Source of the DNA: Legionella qingyii
Lineage (GTDB): Bacteria > Pseudomonadota > Gammaproteobacteria > Legionellales > Legionellaceae
Reading direction: 5' to 3'
Assembly: GCF_003184185.1 (NCBI RefSeq)
Contig: NZ_QHJG01000014.1
Span: forward strand, 97,396 to 161,395
DNA length: 64,000 nt
The position numbers and the translations under genes were made by a program. Position 1 is the stretch's first letter. Each line of letters starts with the position of its first letter. Positions 9,662-20,917 of the stretch are shown piece after piece. The notes below the pieces were generated by a model. The model was given only the letters and a program-made list of their open reading frames with translations, did not search any database and was not told the origin of the DNA.

Positions 9662-9830
9662 ATAAAGGACGACACGGAATTGTCTGACAGGAAGTCAAAC
9701 TACAGGGACCAGTACATGGGATGTACTCCGCTGCAAGGATGCAGCACACTAAACGTTTAATATATCTTATTTCTCCGTAAGAAAATGTCTCTCTTTCATC
9801 TATTTCTGATAAGAAGAGAGACTGTTTTTA
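9662..9830 (+). ncRNA. CsrA-sequestering small RNA (RsmX/Y/Z family)
   Basis: This intergenic transcript of about 168 bases holds six GGA motifs, four of them in the loops of perfect small hairpins: GACA-CGGAAT-TGTC (9671-9684), TGAC-AGGAA-GTCA (9685-9697), AGTACA-TGGGA-TGTACT (9711-9727) and CTGCA-AGGA-TGCAG (9731-9744). GGA in an apical loop is the CsrA/RsmA recognition element. It ends in a strong terminator and is preceded by a sigma70-like promoter and a LetA-like box. In Legionella the LetA/S system activates rsm RNAs, which titrate CsrA and release transmissive-phase traits. I cannot say which family member this is. Confidence 0.88.
9787..9829 (+). terminator. Rho-independent terminator of the Rsm RNA
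   Basis: A 9-bp stem, GTCTCTCTT (9787-9795) with AAGAGAGAC (9814-9822), is followed by TG and five T. No coding gene upstream on this strand needs it, other than aguA at a distance. Confidence 0.88.
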
Positions 9831-9892
9831 TCTTGAGGGTTATGGGATCTTCAAGTGCACCTCACAGTAAGCCGCCCACATGCTCTATAACT

Positions 9893-10777
9893 TCATGACT
9901 TATATTGAGCAATGATTTCTTCTTCCTCTTTTTCGGTAAACTCCTTAACGAACGTTCCTTTAAAATCACCGAAAACGCCGTTAAAATGTCCTTCAAATTT
10001 ACGAGTTTGAAATAAAGTTCCCGCTAGTAAATGACTTTTAGCTACCAATTCTCGAACATTTGGTGAAGTATTTTTAGCTCCGATATCTTCGCCAGTCTCC
10101 TGCTTTCCATCCAGCTGTTGCTCTTCCATTTTTTTATTTATTGTGGCAATAATTTCATCGGCTGCAGCATCCAAAATTACATTTTGACCATCTAACCCAT
10201 CACGATGATCATTGGTAACATAGGTATCTGCACCCATAGAACTGCTCGCGGTGTATTTTAGGAAGCCAGGACCAACATATTTTCGTTCCTGCTGCAGACA
10301 GTCTTTACGAACTCGTCCGCGATGCTCTATATCACGACTGATACGACGCTCAATAATGTCTGCATAACTGTCGGTTGCAACATTCGCTGTAACCACTGTC
10401 ACCTTGAATGACCAATATTTTTTATAAAAATACTGCGCAAATATGCCTTCTATAATAATGACATCGGATGGATGAACCTGCTCTTCGTCTACACGCCGGT
10501 TTGTCTTAAAATCAAAAATTGGTTTGGTCACTGACTTGCCATTGTGAAGCAAAGCAATATGTTCTTTTAATAAATCTAAATGAAGCATCTCCGGTGTATC
10601 AAAATTTGTATCTCTACGATATTCTTCAAGATTAACTTCTTCAGGACACTCACGATAATAATCATCCATATTAAGTATTTGTGCACTTACTCCATTGAGC
10701 TTTAGCTTTTCCAGTAAATGCAAGGAGAGTCCTGTCTTCCCGGAGCCAGACGCTCCTCCAATAATTATAAAAATCAT
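9893..10777 (-). CDS. uridine-kinase-like P-loop NTPase
   Basis: The N-terminus has a Walker A loop GGASGSGKT (Lys14) followed by MDDYYRE, the pattern of the uridine kinase/phosphoribulokinase family, which phosphorylate small substrates. Residues 1-200 fit this fold (LDLLKEHIALL, PIFDF, IIEGIFAQYF and RRISRDIEHRGR, the lid arginines). The last 90 residues are an acidic extension without recognised domain, ending EKEEEEIIAQYKS. I choose ATG 10777 over the GTG six bases upstream, because GGGG then sits correctly as a ribosome site. Uridine is only a guess as the substrate. It is convergent with the small RNA. Confidence 0.75.
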   Translation of the reverse strand: MIFIIIGGASGSGKTGLSLHLLEKLKLNGVSAQILNMDDYYRECPEEVNLEEYRRDTNFDTPEMLHLDLLKEHIALLHNGKSVTKPIFDFKTNRRVDEEQVHPSDVIIIEGIFAQYFYKKYWSFKVTVVTANVATDSYADIIERRISRDIEHRGRVRKDCLQQERKYVGPGFLKYTASSSMGADTYVTNDHRDGLDGQNVILDAAADEIIATINKKMEEQQLDGKQETGEDIGAKNTSPNVRELVAKSHLLAGTLFQTRKFEGHFNGVFGDFKGTFVKEFTEKEEEEIIAQYKS

Positions 10778-11077
10778 ATGCACCCCAAAGAGATGTTGAA
10801 TTTAGATTCACAAAGACGAAAGATTATACATGCGTGCTTATGATTACTCAAACAAAACAATTATGTATTTTACTGATTTTTATATATTTTTTGGATAATA
10901 ATGCGGTTAGACATGCATTATTCTTTTATCTATGAGCTCTTACGCTAACGTTAATGAGTTGCATGTTTTTTGCAACAAAATCGATGTTAACTCAATGAAT
11001 TTTTTCAAATGAGACTGACTCTTAATCAGAAGACCGGATCAAGAGTCAGAATGTGCTCGGCAAAATCGACCTAATCT
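10778..11077. other. 300-base intergenic gap with one inverted repeat
   Basis: AT-rich with no credible ORF. One perfect 9-bp inverted repeat, CTGACTCTT (11015-11023) with AAGAGTCAG (11041-11049), lies just downstream of the minus-strand protease gene but has no adjoining T-run on either strand. A smaller GTTGCA/TGCAAC hairpin lies around 10963-10978. Confidence 0.45.
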
Positions 11078-12265
11078 CTATTTATAATTTACTAAGTCAT
11101 GAATTAAACTGCCAAGTTCTGGAGTACCTAATCCAGTCACATAATCATATCCTTTTTGTGCAGCACAGTAATATCCACATGTTCCATTAGTTCCTGTGGT
11201 AATATCATTAAAATTGTAATGGTATTTTCCAGTGCTGGGGTTTGCGGCCGCATAGATAGCACTAATAAAATGAGTGCCATATACTTTAGAATAGAGTGAA
11301 TTTGTAATTGCCGCGATTCCTGCCCACTGCGGTGCACCTGCGCTTGTACCACCGACAACGGCCCAACCTATACCATCGCTACTTGGAACAGAGTTATAAA
11401 CTGAAAATCCTGTTTCTGGATCCGCATTATAAGCTACATCTGGACCCCCCCGCTTATTATTGGATTTTGGAATAGGTAATTTTTTTTGATTCTCAGGCCA
11501 TGGTTCTACAATGCTCACTCCGCCACCACTTCCTGACCATGCCTCCTCTCCTTGATAATTTCCATAGTTATCAACAAGTAACGTAGTTCCGCCGACCGCC
11601 AAAACATAAGGTGATGATGCAGGATAGAGGGTTCCCTTGCCGCTATCACCGGATGAGGCTACAAAAGTGACCTTTGGATTATTAAATAGTGCATCATAGG
11701 AAGTTTCTTCAGGAAACTCATCTCCACCCCAGCTCATGGAGACAACGGTAGCTCCGTTTTTTACGGCAACTTGCACGGCTTTAAATAAATTATCTATGCT
11801 ATCATCTGCAGCCTCTACTAAAATTATTTTTGCTGCAGGCGCCACAGCATGTACCCACTCGACATCCAAAGCAATTTCTCCGGCCCATCCAGCATCTGTT
11901 TTTGGCTTTTTACCGCTTGCATAGATCTTCTTAAAACAGCCATTTGCTGTTGTACACGCAGGTAATCCGAAATGTTTCGAGAACACGCCTAGATCTGCTT
12001 CAATTTTTGGATCGTCATAAGCATCTACAATCGCAATAACCTGTCCCTTTCCTTGCGAGTTGACTGAATTAAATCCATAAGCTACTCGTACCTGGCTTGG
12101 TGTTAATCCTGTGGGGATAAAATGAGGTGTATTTGGTTTATAATGGATTGGATGATGCGCTACCCCTGGTGCTTTTGCTAATGCATAAGCCTGCACACTC
12201 AATAAACCGAGTACAATTGGTGTAACAAGCCATTTAAATGGGAAGCCATTTAGTTTCAATTTCAT
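11078..12265 (-). CDS. secreted sedolisin-type serine-carboxyl protease (S53)
   Basis: A 395-residue S53 peptidase. The sedolisin catalytic set is visible: E130 and D134 in GWAGEIALDVEW, the oxyanion D207 in SSGDSG and the nucleophile S308 in GGTSAGAPQW. The C-terminal DITTGTNG and GYDYVTGLGTP region fits the calcium site. A cleavable signal peptide covers about residues 1-28 (basic start, hydrophobic core, AYALA). The usual S53 propeptide of 150-200 residues is absent: the catalytic domain begins almost at once. The enzyme should act outside the cell, probably at acidic pH, as sedolisins do. Start: AAGGAAA before the ATG. Confidence 0.88.
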   Translation of the reverse strand: MKLKLNGFPFKWLVTPIVLGLLSVQAYALAKAPGVAHHPIHYKPNTPHFIPTGLTPSQVRVAYGFNSVNSQGKGQVIAIVDAYDDPKIEADLGVFSKHFGLPACTTANGCFKKIYASGKKPKTDAGWAGEIALDVEWVHAVAPAAKIILVEAADDSIDNLFKAVQVAVKNGATVVSMSWGGDEFPEETSYDALFNNPKVTFVASSGDSGKGTLYPASSPYVLAVGGTTLLVDNYGNYQGEEAWSGSGGGVSIVEPWPENQKKLPIPKSNNKRGGPDVAYNADPETGFSVYNSVPSSDGIGWAVVGGTSAGAPQWAGIAAITNSLYSKVYGTHFISAIYAAANPSTGKYHYNFNDITTGTNGTCGYYCAAQKGYDYVTGLGTPELGSLIHDLVNYK

Positions 12266-12398
12266 TGTATTTCCTTATATCGATGTAATTAAATCCTTTA
12301 TCTCCATCATACGTACCAATGCTATTACTTTAAATTAGGAACAACCGGAATAATTGGCTTACTTGCAAAGGGAACACTTCATACTTGCAAAGAGTTCC

Positions 12399-12430
12399 TG
12401 GGTTCTAGCTCACGCCTTCACCCAGGCTAT
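12399..12430. repeat. half copy of the 'GTAGCCTGGGTGAAGCG' hairpin repeat
   Basis: CTGGGTTCTAGCTCACGCC and TTCACCCAGGCTAT resemble the right-hand arm of the fuller copies at 29063 and 54815; the left arm is degenerate. It lies just downstream of gyrB. Confidence 0.55.
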
Positions 12431-12469
12431 GTTGATTAGTTTTCTAATTGAATATTCACACGCAACACT

Positions 12470-14899
<2,430 letters not shown>

Positions 14900-15078
14900 T
14901 TACCCTATTGGTGGTGTTCTAAATACCCTATAATAGCATATTTTGCGCCACGTTTATATGTCATCCAGGAACTTTACATACAATCGATAACGCCCTCCTT
15001 AAAGCCACTCAATAATGGAATATAGACTATTCCCTCTTTTATTTTCATTGATGGTAAATAGGTTTGGAGACTACGATT

Positions 15079-15094
15079 TGTTTCACGTGAAACA
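15079..15094. other. parS centromere site (perfect)
   Basis: TGTTTCACGTGAAACA, a perfect 16-bp palindrome identical to the ParB-binding parS consensus (TGTTNCACGTGAAACA). It abuts the recF stop codon in the recF-gyrB gap, within about 4 kb of dnaA. parS sites near oriC nucleate ParB for origin segregation. Confidence 0.92.
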
Positions 15095-16162
15095 TTATTT
15101 CTGCTGTAACACGCCTTCACTGATTTGATAAATTAAATGTTCTTGGGTCGATATTACTGAAATGAGCTTTTCTGGATGAGTTGTAGAAGTGATTACGTAT
15201 TGTCCCGCTCGTTGAGCAAGATACTCCATAAGTTTCATTTGATGTGTTTCATCGAGTTCAGCAGGTAAATCGTCAATTAAATGCAAGCATTCCTGTTGTA
15301 AAAGATTCGCTTGAGCTAAGCGCAAAGCAATTAAAATTATTTTTTGTTGCCCACGGGATAAAACTTGTTTCGCTTTATTTTGATTAACTTCTATTAAAAT
15401 ATCAGCTTGATGAGCGCCAAATTGTGTATAAGTCTTTTGATTATCAGAAGCAAAATTCTCAGCTAATATTTGTTCCAGTTCTTTTCCAGAGTTTTTTTTG
15501 TCCCAACCTTTATAATAGCTAAGCTTACAATCGAGATGACTCAATTCTTTTAGTGCAGCGACAAACGCACGTTCCCATTGCGCAAAATACTCTTCACGAA
15601 GCACATGAAGTTGGTAGGCAAATTGACTTAGCTGTTTATCCCATGGAACAAAATGCTTTAAAGGGGCATGTTGTTTTAAAAGCGCATTGCGCTGCTTTAG
15701 TACTCTTTTATATTCCTTCCATAAAGGAAGATAGTTATGTTTCACGTGAAACAATCCCCAGTCCAATAAACTACGACGAACAGAAGGACCTGCATCGATA
15801 ATTTGAAAAAGGTCGGAATAAAAGATCTGACAGGGTAACGCGTAAGCCAATTGACTGGTTGTGGAGCAAAATTGATTATTCAATTTAATCTGGGTGGGTT
15901 CAGAATAAGATTTTTGAATACTAATCGTTTCTTGTTGTTGTGCTCGAGCAAATACGGTTAAAGATGGGTAATCATAAGAAATAATTGGCGATATTTCACG
16001 GGAACGAAAAGAATGTCCACAGCTTAATAAATAAAGTCCTTCAAGGACAGAAGTTTTGCCACTGCCATTTGGACCATATATAAAATTAAATCTGGGACTT
16101 AAGCCAAGTTGTGTCGATGAAATATTTCGTAAGTTATGAATTCTTAATTCAGAAAGGATCAT
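15095..16162 (-). CDS. recF: DNA replication and repair protein RecF
   Basis: ABC/SMC-like ATPase (355 residues) that loads RecA at gaps and stalled forks. Walker A is GPNGSGKTSVLEG, the ABC signature LSRGQQKIILIALRLAQA, and Walker B HLIDDLPAELD. The start codon overlaps the dnaN stop (ATGA), so the two are translationally coupled. The reading frame contains a perfect parS site at 15738-15753, which forces the residues LFHVKH at a position where RecF is otherwise variable. Confidence 0.97.
   Translation of the reverse strand: MILSELRIHNLRNISSTQLGLSPRFNFIYGPNGSGKTSVLEGLYLLSCGHSFRSREISPIISYDYPSLTVFARAQQQETISIQKSYSEPTQIKLNNQFCSTTSQLAYALPCQIFYSDLFQIIDAGPSVRRSLLDWGLFHVKHNYLPLWKEYKRVLKQRNALLKQHAPLKHFVPWDKQLSQFAYQLHVLREEYFAQWERAFVAALKELSHLDCKLSYYKGWDKKNSGKELEQILAENFASDNQKTYTQFGAHQADILIEVNQNKAKQVLSRGQQKIILIALRLAQANLLQQECLHLIDDLPAELDETHQMKLMEYLAQRAGQYVITSTTHPEKLISVISTQEHLIYQISEGVLQQK
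15738..15753. other. second parS site, inside recF
   Basis: TGTTTCACGTGAAACA again, identical to the 15079 copy, 659 bases away and within the recF coding frame. Two perfect copies of a 16-mer this close are not expected by chance. Confidence 0.92.
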
Positions 16163-17262
16163 ATTTTCATAGGCATAATTATATATTGGTAATTATCATC
16201 ATCTATAGACTCAATTAAAATACTACTATCCGTATTCGATAGAGACAAACGAATTTGTCCTTCACCAAAATGTGAAAGCACATCGAGCAAATAGGTAGCA
16301 TTCAAGCCAATCTTTAACTCATCGCCCTGTGTTTCAGCGATTAAAGATTCAACGGCTTCTTCTTGTTCATTATTGTTGGCAATTAAAGTTAACATGCCAG
16401 GTTGTAAATGAAGCATAACCGCCTTTGACTTTTCATGAGCCAAAATGACAATACGTGATAATGAGCGCTTAAAAACAGCGCAATCAATAATGATCTGCTT
16501 GTCCTGATTTTTAGGAATAGCTTTAGTATAAGGAGGAAAACGCGCTTCAATCAATTTTGATAAAAACATAAATTGACGGGATACCAATTTAAAATGAGAT
16601 TTTCCAGCAGCCAATAATACCTCTTCATCTTCAATACTATTTAGAAGACGTAACAACTCTTGAATTCCCTTTTTTGGTATCAACAGTTTTTTCTCATTGG
16701 TATTAGAACATTGATGACGACAAATCGCCATTCGATGTCCATCTGTAGCAACAGCAGAAATGAGGTTCGGTTCAAAATCAAGAAACAATCCATTTAGAAA
16801 GACTCGCACATCTTGTTGTGCCATAGCAAAATGAGTGGACTGCAACAGCTTTAATAAAACCAAACGAGGAATAGTCAATTCAACCTCGTTGCATTCATCT
16901 TCGCTTAAGGGATAGCCATCAGCGGGTAACGTTGTCAATTTGAACGAACTACGTCCTTGTTTAATAGTTAATAGAGCATTATCAACAATCACTTTGGGAT
17001 TGGGGTCATCATCTAAAGAACGAATAATATCAATAAATTTTTTTGCAGGGACAGTAATACTTCCAGACTGTTCGCCAGAATTACAGGGTACTTGAGCAGC
17101 AATCTCAATTTCCAAATCCGTAGCCGTAATATTTAACGAATTATCTGATAATTTAAGATAAAAATTCGACAAAATAGCTAAACTTTGCTTTTTATCAACA
17201 GCACCTGCAACTGTAAGTAGCGGAGAAAGTAAATCCTCTTTTTTAATAGCGAATTCAAACAA
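16159..17262 (-). CDS. dnaN: DNA polymerase III sliding clamp (beta subunit)
   Basis: A 367-residue ring-forming clamp that tethers the replicative polymerase. It shows the typical three repeated domains: N-terminal MFEFAIKKEDLLSPL...VDKKQSLAILSNFYL, central KGIQELLRLL, and a C-terminal IESIDDDNYQYIIMPMKI tail, where the family ends in a YxxMPM-type motif. Overlaps recF by four bases; 209 bases from dnaA. Confidence 0.98.
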   Translation of the reverse strand: MFEFAIKKEDLLSPLLTVAGAVDKKQSLAILSNFYLKLSDNSLNITATDLEIEIAAQVPCNSGEQSGSITVPAKKFIDIIRSLDDDPNPKVIVDNALLTIKQGRSSFKLTTLPADGYPLSEDECNEVELTIPRLVLLKLLQSTHFAMAQQDVRVFLNGLFLDFEPNLISAVATDGHRMAICRHQCSNTNEKKLLIPKKGIQELLRLLNSIEDEEVLLAAGKSHFKLVSRQFMFLSKLIEARFPPYTKAIPKNQDKQIIIDCAVFKRSLSRIVILAHEKSKAVMLHLQPGMLTLIANNNEQEEAVESLIAETQGDELKIGLNATYLLDVLSHFGEGQIRLSLSNTDSSILIESIDDDNYQYIIMPMKI

Positions 17263-17349
17263 GATAGAACTCCATCTTAACCTAAGAATAACAATAAAAA
17301 AATCGCTTCATCACGCTCATGCATCATCTGGATTAAGATAGTCATAATC

Positions 17350-17440
17350 GTAGCCAGAGTAAAGCGAAACGGAACAGGGTTTGTCTCGGCCTGGATGAAT
17401 ACTTTAGTCCTGGATTCCACCTCAATCCCCTCAGAAGCCC
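17350..17440. repeat. degenerate 'GTAGCC...' hairpin repeat in the dnaA-dnaN gap
   Basis: GTAGCCAGAGTAAAGCGAAA at the left resembles the arm of the other copies (54815, 29063). The right arm is poorly preserved around GGATTCCACCTCAATCCCC. Tentative. Confidence 0.35.
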
Positions 17441-17471
17441 ATGGTCGGTCTGTTAAAATCTGTCGATTGAA

Positions 17472-18863
17472 TTAAGAAGACAAAATGCGCATTAAATTTT
17501 TATAATCTTCAGTAAAATCACTGTCATCCTGAACCAATTCCTTAACTTTCCTGCATGCATGAATAACCGTTGTATGATCACGGCCACCAAAATGATCCCC
17601 AATTTCGGGTAAGCTGTGATTGGTTAACTCTTTGCTTAAAGCCATAGCCATTTGTCTGGGTCTGGCAATAGAACGGCTGCGGCGCTTTGACAATAAATCA
17701 GCCACTTTGACCTTATAATACTCAGCTACTGTTTTTTGAATATTTTCAATGGTAACTAATTTATCCTGCAAAGCCAGAAGATCACGCAAGGCTTCGTGAA
17801 CAAACTCAATGGTAATTGGTTTGCCAGTAAAATGAGCATTGGCAATAACTCGCCGTAATGCGCCCTCGAGTTCCCTGACATTGGAGCGAATACGCTTCGC
17901 AATAAAAAATGCAACCTCATAAGGCAATTCAATATTCGATTGTTCCGCCTTGCTAATTAAAATAGCAACACGTGTTTCAAGCTCGGGAGGTTCAACAGCA
18001 ACAGTTAATCCCCAACCAAATCGGGATTTCAAACGCTCTTCCATACCTTCAATTTCTTTAGGATAACGGTCACTCGTGAGAATGATTTGTTGCTGCCCCT
18101 CCAATAAAGCATTAAAAGTATGGAAAAACTCCTCTTGAGACCTGTCTTTACCAGCAAAAAACTGGATATCATCAATAAGCAATGCATTTAGGGAACGATA
18201 AAAACGTTTAAATTCATTAATTGAGTTCGTCTGGATAGCCTTTACCATATCCGCAACAAAACGTTCAGAATGTAAATATAGTATCTTCGCATCAGGATTA
18301 TTTTTTAATATGGCATTACCAATAGCATGCATCAAATGCGTTTTTCCTAAACCCACACCACCATAAATAAACAGTGGATTATAGGCATCACCAGGTCGCT
18401 CAGCTACCTGCATTGAAGCAGCTCGAGCTAGCTGGTTGGAATTACCTTCAACAAAGCTTTCAAAAACAAATTTTTTATTTAAGTGACTGCTCTTATAATC
18501 GACAGCTTTCTTAGGTGCCGTCTTGATTGCAACGGTATTGGCCGGAGCAGAGGCATTTACTTCAGATGAAAAAGAACTAGAAGAACCTGCAGAGCTCGAA
18601 TCAGACTCAGTACTGGAAACTCTGCTGCCAATTTCAATAGAAATTGATTTAATCTCATCACCACAAAACTGTTTAATCAACTCTTCAATTCGTGCAAAAA
18701 AATGCTTCTTTACCCAATCAACAACAAATCGATTGGGAGCAAATAAAATAAAACGTTGTTCTTCTGTATGAGCCTGTAAAGGACGCAACCAGGTATTAAA
18801 TTGTTGAGCAGAATATTCATCTTGCAATAGACCTAAACATTTTTGCCAAACAGATGCTGACAC
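17472..18863 (-). CDS. dnaA: chromosomal replication initiator DnaA
   Basis: AAA+ initiator (463 residues from the chosen start). Domain I begins [15 protein letters not shown], followed by a Ser-rich linker. Walker A is [16 protein letters not shown] and Walker [10 protein letters not shown]. The C-terminal helix-turn-helix has the DnaA signature [20 protein letters not shown] longer frame runs to 18905, but I place the start at GTG 18863, seven bases after GAGGAG; the ATG at 18878 would overlap that ribosome site. The leader contains a perfect DnaA box, and two more lie just upstream of its promoter, which suggests autoregulation. Confidence 0.95.
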   Translation of the reverse strand: MSASVWQKCLGLLQDEYSAQQFNTWLRPLQAHTEEQRFILFAPNRFVVDWVKKHFFARIEELIKQFCGDEIKSISIEIGSRVSSTESDSSSAGSSSSFSSEVNASAPANTVAIKTAPKKAVDYKSSHLNKKFVFESFVEGNSNQLARAASMQVAERPGDAYNPLFIYGGVGLGKTHLMHAIGNAILKNNPDAKILYLHSERFVADMVKAIQTNSINEFKRFYRSLNALLIDDIQFFAGKDRSQEEFFHTFNALLEGQQQIILTSDRYPKEIEGMEERLKSRFGWGLTVAVEPPELETRVAILISKAEQSNIELPYEVAFFIAKRIRSNVRELEGALRRVIANAHFTGKPITIEFVHEALRDLLALQDKLVTIENIQKTVAEYYKVKVADLLSKRRSRSIARPRQMAMALSKELTNHSLPEIGDHFGGRDHTTVIHACRKVKELVQDDSDFTEDYKNLMRILSS

Positions 18864-19036
18864 AACATAACTCCTCATTAAAGAAGGGTGGTAAAAAGAA
18901 TACAAAACTAATTATCCACAGCAATTAAATATGCCACTGAAAGTACCCGGACAGCAAGATAATTAAGCATGAAATTACTACGTATGAAATTGAGAAATAG
19001 AATTTCTTCGGTACACTAAGGTGCTGCTGCAGGCAA

Positions 19037-19091
19037 ATTATACTCAGCCTTGGGAATAAAGAAAAGTTATCCACAAAAAAAGTGTGGATAT
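19037..19091 (-). promoter_or_regulatory. dnaA promoter with DnaA boxes
   Basis: On the minus strand a TATAAT -10 lies at 19042-19037, with a weak -35 about 17 bases further up. Directly upstream stand TTATCCACA (19067-19075) and its inverted near-match (19083-19091), separated by seven bases. This arrangement suggests that DnaA controls its own promoter. Confidence 0.55.
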
Positions 19092-20160
19092 TTTCAGAAG
19101 TAAGAGAGAATTATTTTGCAAGAAATTTAAATTGATATATTTGAAGAGAGCTATGCTAAGTAGACGTATCACTTTGAATTTCCATGCAATTTTCCTTATT
19201 CTCATTTAAAAAAAGATAAAAAAACAATTGAGTTTGCCCTTAATATAATTGTTTCAAATAAAGATCAGTACAGAGGTGTTGATTGGAACGAATCGCTCCA
19301 TCTTTGTTCTCACTTTGTATACCTAACGATTTAAAGACATAAGATAATGTAGCACTTTGATTGCACGCCATAACCGTTTAAATACATCATTAAAACATTC
19401 AGCCTTTTGTTCATAAAGAAAATAACCACGAATACTCTATCTATTCATTAATGTCGCGCAATAGCTTTTGTTGACTCTTCTGTAATTGCTTTTGAACTAT
19501 TGGCACGTTAACTTTATTTCCTAATGTGACAAATAAAAAATAGAACTACCAATAGCTAAAAATATAGCGATAGAAAAGATACACGAGTTAAAGAAAAAAA
19601 AGCGACAAAACTACCAACCATAGCGAATACGATACCAAATAATAGCCATGCGACCCTAGATCCAGATCCAATACCATTTATAGCGGATGTTAAAAATAAG
19701 ATGATTATTCCTAAATAGCTGAACTCATTATTTGACGTCATTGATGTTTAGTTGCATTGCAAAAAAGAATAATAATAAAAAAATCAATAAGTTAAGTATT
19801 AAACAACATCCAGCGAAGAACAGCGATAAAACATAATAAAAAAAGATAAAAAATAAATCAGGTTGGATCAAGTTAACTATGAATAAATACGATCGAATAA
19901 CGGGTATAAGCTGATAATAAATCATTGAATAAATCAAATCATAAAAATACATACAAATAGATCACAAGCTTAAAAAGAGGTTACAAACAAAGTTTCATAT
20001 CAATTAAGTTATTGTTTTTAATAATTATTTAACATTTATCAACAACAGATAAAAACCTAATAACAATAAAAAATTTAAAAAATATAAAATAATGTAGTTA
20101 TTAACAGGCCCAAAAAACAAAGAAAAAAGAGAGGACACAAAAAATAATCAATTATCAAAA

Positions 20161-20189
20161 TTGACAGTAGAAAAAAAGTTCTCTATTAT
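20161..20189 (+). promoter_or_regulatory. rpmH operon promoter
   Basis: Consensus TTGACA (20161-20166), a 17-base spacer and TATTAT (20184-20189). This leaves a leader of about 27 bases before rpmH. It is the strongest-looking sigma70 promoter in the window and probably drives rpmH-rnpA-yidD-yidC-mnmE. Confidence 0.85.
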
Positions 20190-20222
20190 TGCCAGCCTCA
20201 TAAATTTATTAACAGGTTCATC

Positions 20223-20357
20223 ATGAAACGTACCTTTCAACCTAGTAATTTAAAACGTAAACGTGACCACGGTTTTCGTGAGCGTATGGCTACTCGTGCA
20301 GGTAGATTAGTAATCAAACGTCGTCGTGCTAAAGGCCGTAAACGTTTGACTGCCTAA
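20223..20357 (+). CDS. rpmH: 50S ribosomal protein L34
   Basis: A 44-residue, highly basic protein of the large ribosomal subunit: [18 protein letters not shown] at the start, then [20 protein letters not shown]. It matches the family over its whole length. Its stop codon is immediately followed by the rnpA GTG start, as usual in this conserved block. Confidence 0.98.
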   Translation: MKRTFQPSNLKRKRDHGFRERMATRAGRLVIKRRRAKGRKRLTA

Positions 20358-20702
20358 GTGTTTGCTTTTAAAAAAACACAGCGATTACTAACAAAATATG
20401 ATTATAATCATGTGTTTGAACAAGCAGAAAAAATAGTAACATCCGAGTTTATCGTTCTCTTTAGAGAAAATAATTTAGGTTATGCACGACTTGGGCTGGC
20501 GTTATCTAAGAAAATGATAGCAAAAGCTCATGATCGAAATCGTATTAAACGGCTGTTAAGAGAAAGCTTTCGACAAAAAGAATTACCTGCAGTCGATGTG
20601 GTTTTTTTAGCAAGACAAGGCGTAGCAAAACAAACAAATGCAATTATAAATGCTAGAATGAGCAAAACATGGAAAAAATTAATCTCATGTTACGAAAAAT
20701 AG
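20358..20702 (+). CDS. rnpA: ribonuclease P protein component
   Basis: A 114-residue basic protein that assists the RNase P RNA in cutting tRNA 5' leaders. The RNR motif is [16 protein letters not shown], and the N-terminal [17 protein letters not shown] is typical. It starts with GTG directly after the rpmH stop. The 3' end overlaps yidD by 34 bases. Confidence 0.97.
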   Translation: MFAFKKTQRLLTKYDYNHVFEQAEKIVTSEFIVLFRENNLGYARLGLALSKKMIAKAHDRNRIKRLLRESFRQKELPAVDVVFLARQGVAKQTNAIINARMSKTWKKLISCYEK

Positions 20703-20917
20703 TTTGTTTCCCTATCAAATTATATAAATATTTGATTAGCCCCTTGTTAAAGCCAAGTTGCCGATACTACCCAAGTTGTTCACAATATGCTGAAAGCGCT
20801 ATCCTACACTGTGGCATAACCAAAGGTTTATGGATGGCTTTAAAAAGAGTACTGCGTTGCCATCCTTGGTCACGTGGTGGCTATGATCCTGTACTCCCCA
20901 ACAACGAGAATCATTGA
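20669..20917 (+). CDS. yidD: membrane protein insertion efficiency factor YidD
   Basis: An 82-residue protein with an N-terminal amphipathic helix and the family signature [18 protein letters not shown]...[23 protein letters not shown]. It is thought to aid YidC-dependent membrane insertion. The start may instead be ATG 20687, still inside rnpA. Its TGA overlaps the yidC ATG by one base. Confidence 0.95.
   Translation: MEKINLMLRKIVCFPIKLYKYLISPLLKPSCRYYPSCSQYAESAILHCGITKGLWMALKRVLRCHPWSRGGYDPVLPNNENH

Larger units (their letters stand above)
18864..20222. other. dnaA-rpmH intergenic region, probable oriC
   Basis: About 1.35 kb of very AT-rich sequence between divergently transcribed dnaA and rpmH, with no solid gene. 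It contains TTATCCACA at 18912-18920 and 19067-19075, the inverted near-match TGTGGATAT at 19083-19091, a one-mismatch TTATCAACA at 20036-20044, and long A/T runs suited to unwinding. The dnaA-rpmH gap, together with parS nearby, is the classical place for oriC. Only two perfect boxes are visible, fewer than in E. coli, so the exact origin boundaries are unclear. Two overlapping hydrophobic minus-strand frames (19556-19741, 19728-19952) have no ribosome site. Confidence 0.65.

Noticed and set aside
11015..11049. Inverted repeat below the S53 protease as terminator
   Set aside because: No T-run follows on either strand; kept only as a repeat note in the gap entry.
17960..17980. CACGTG core in dnaA as a third parS
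   Set aside because: Flanks do not form the TGTT...AACA palindrome.
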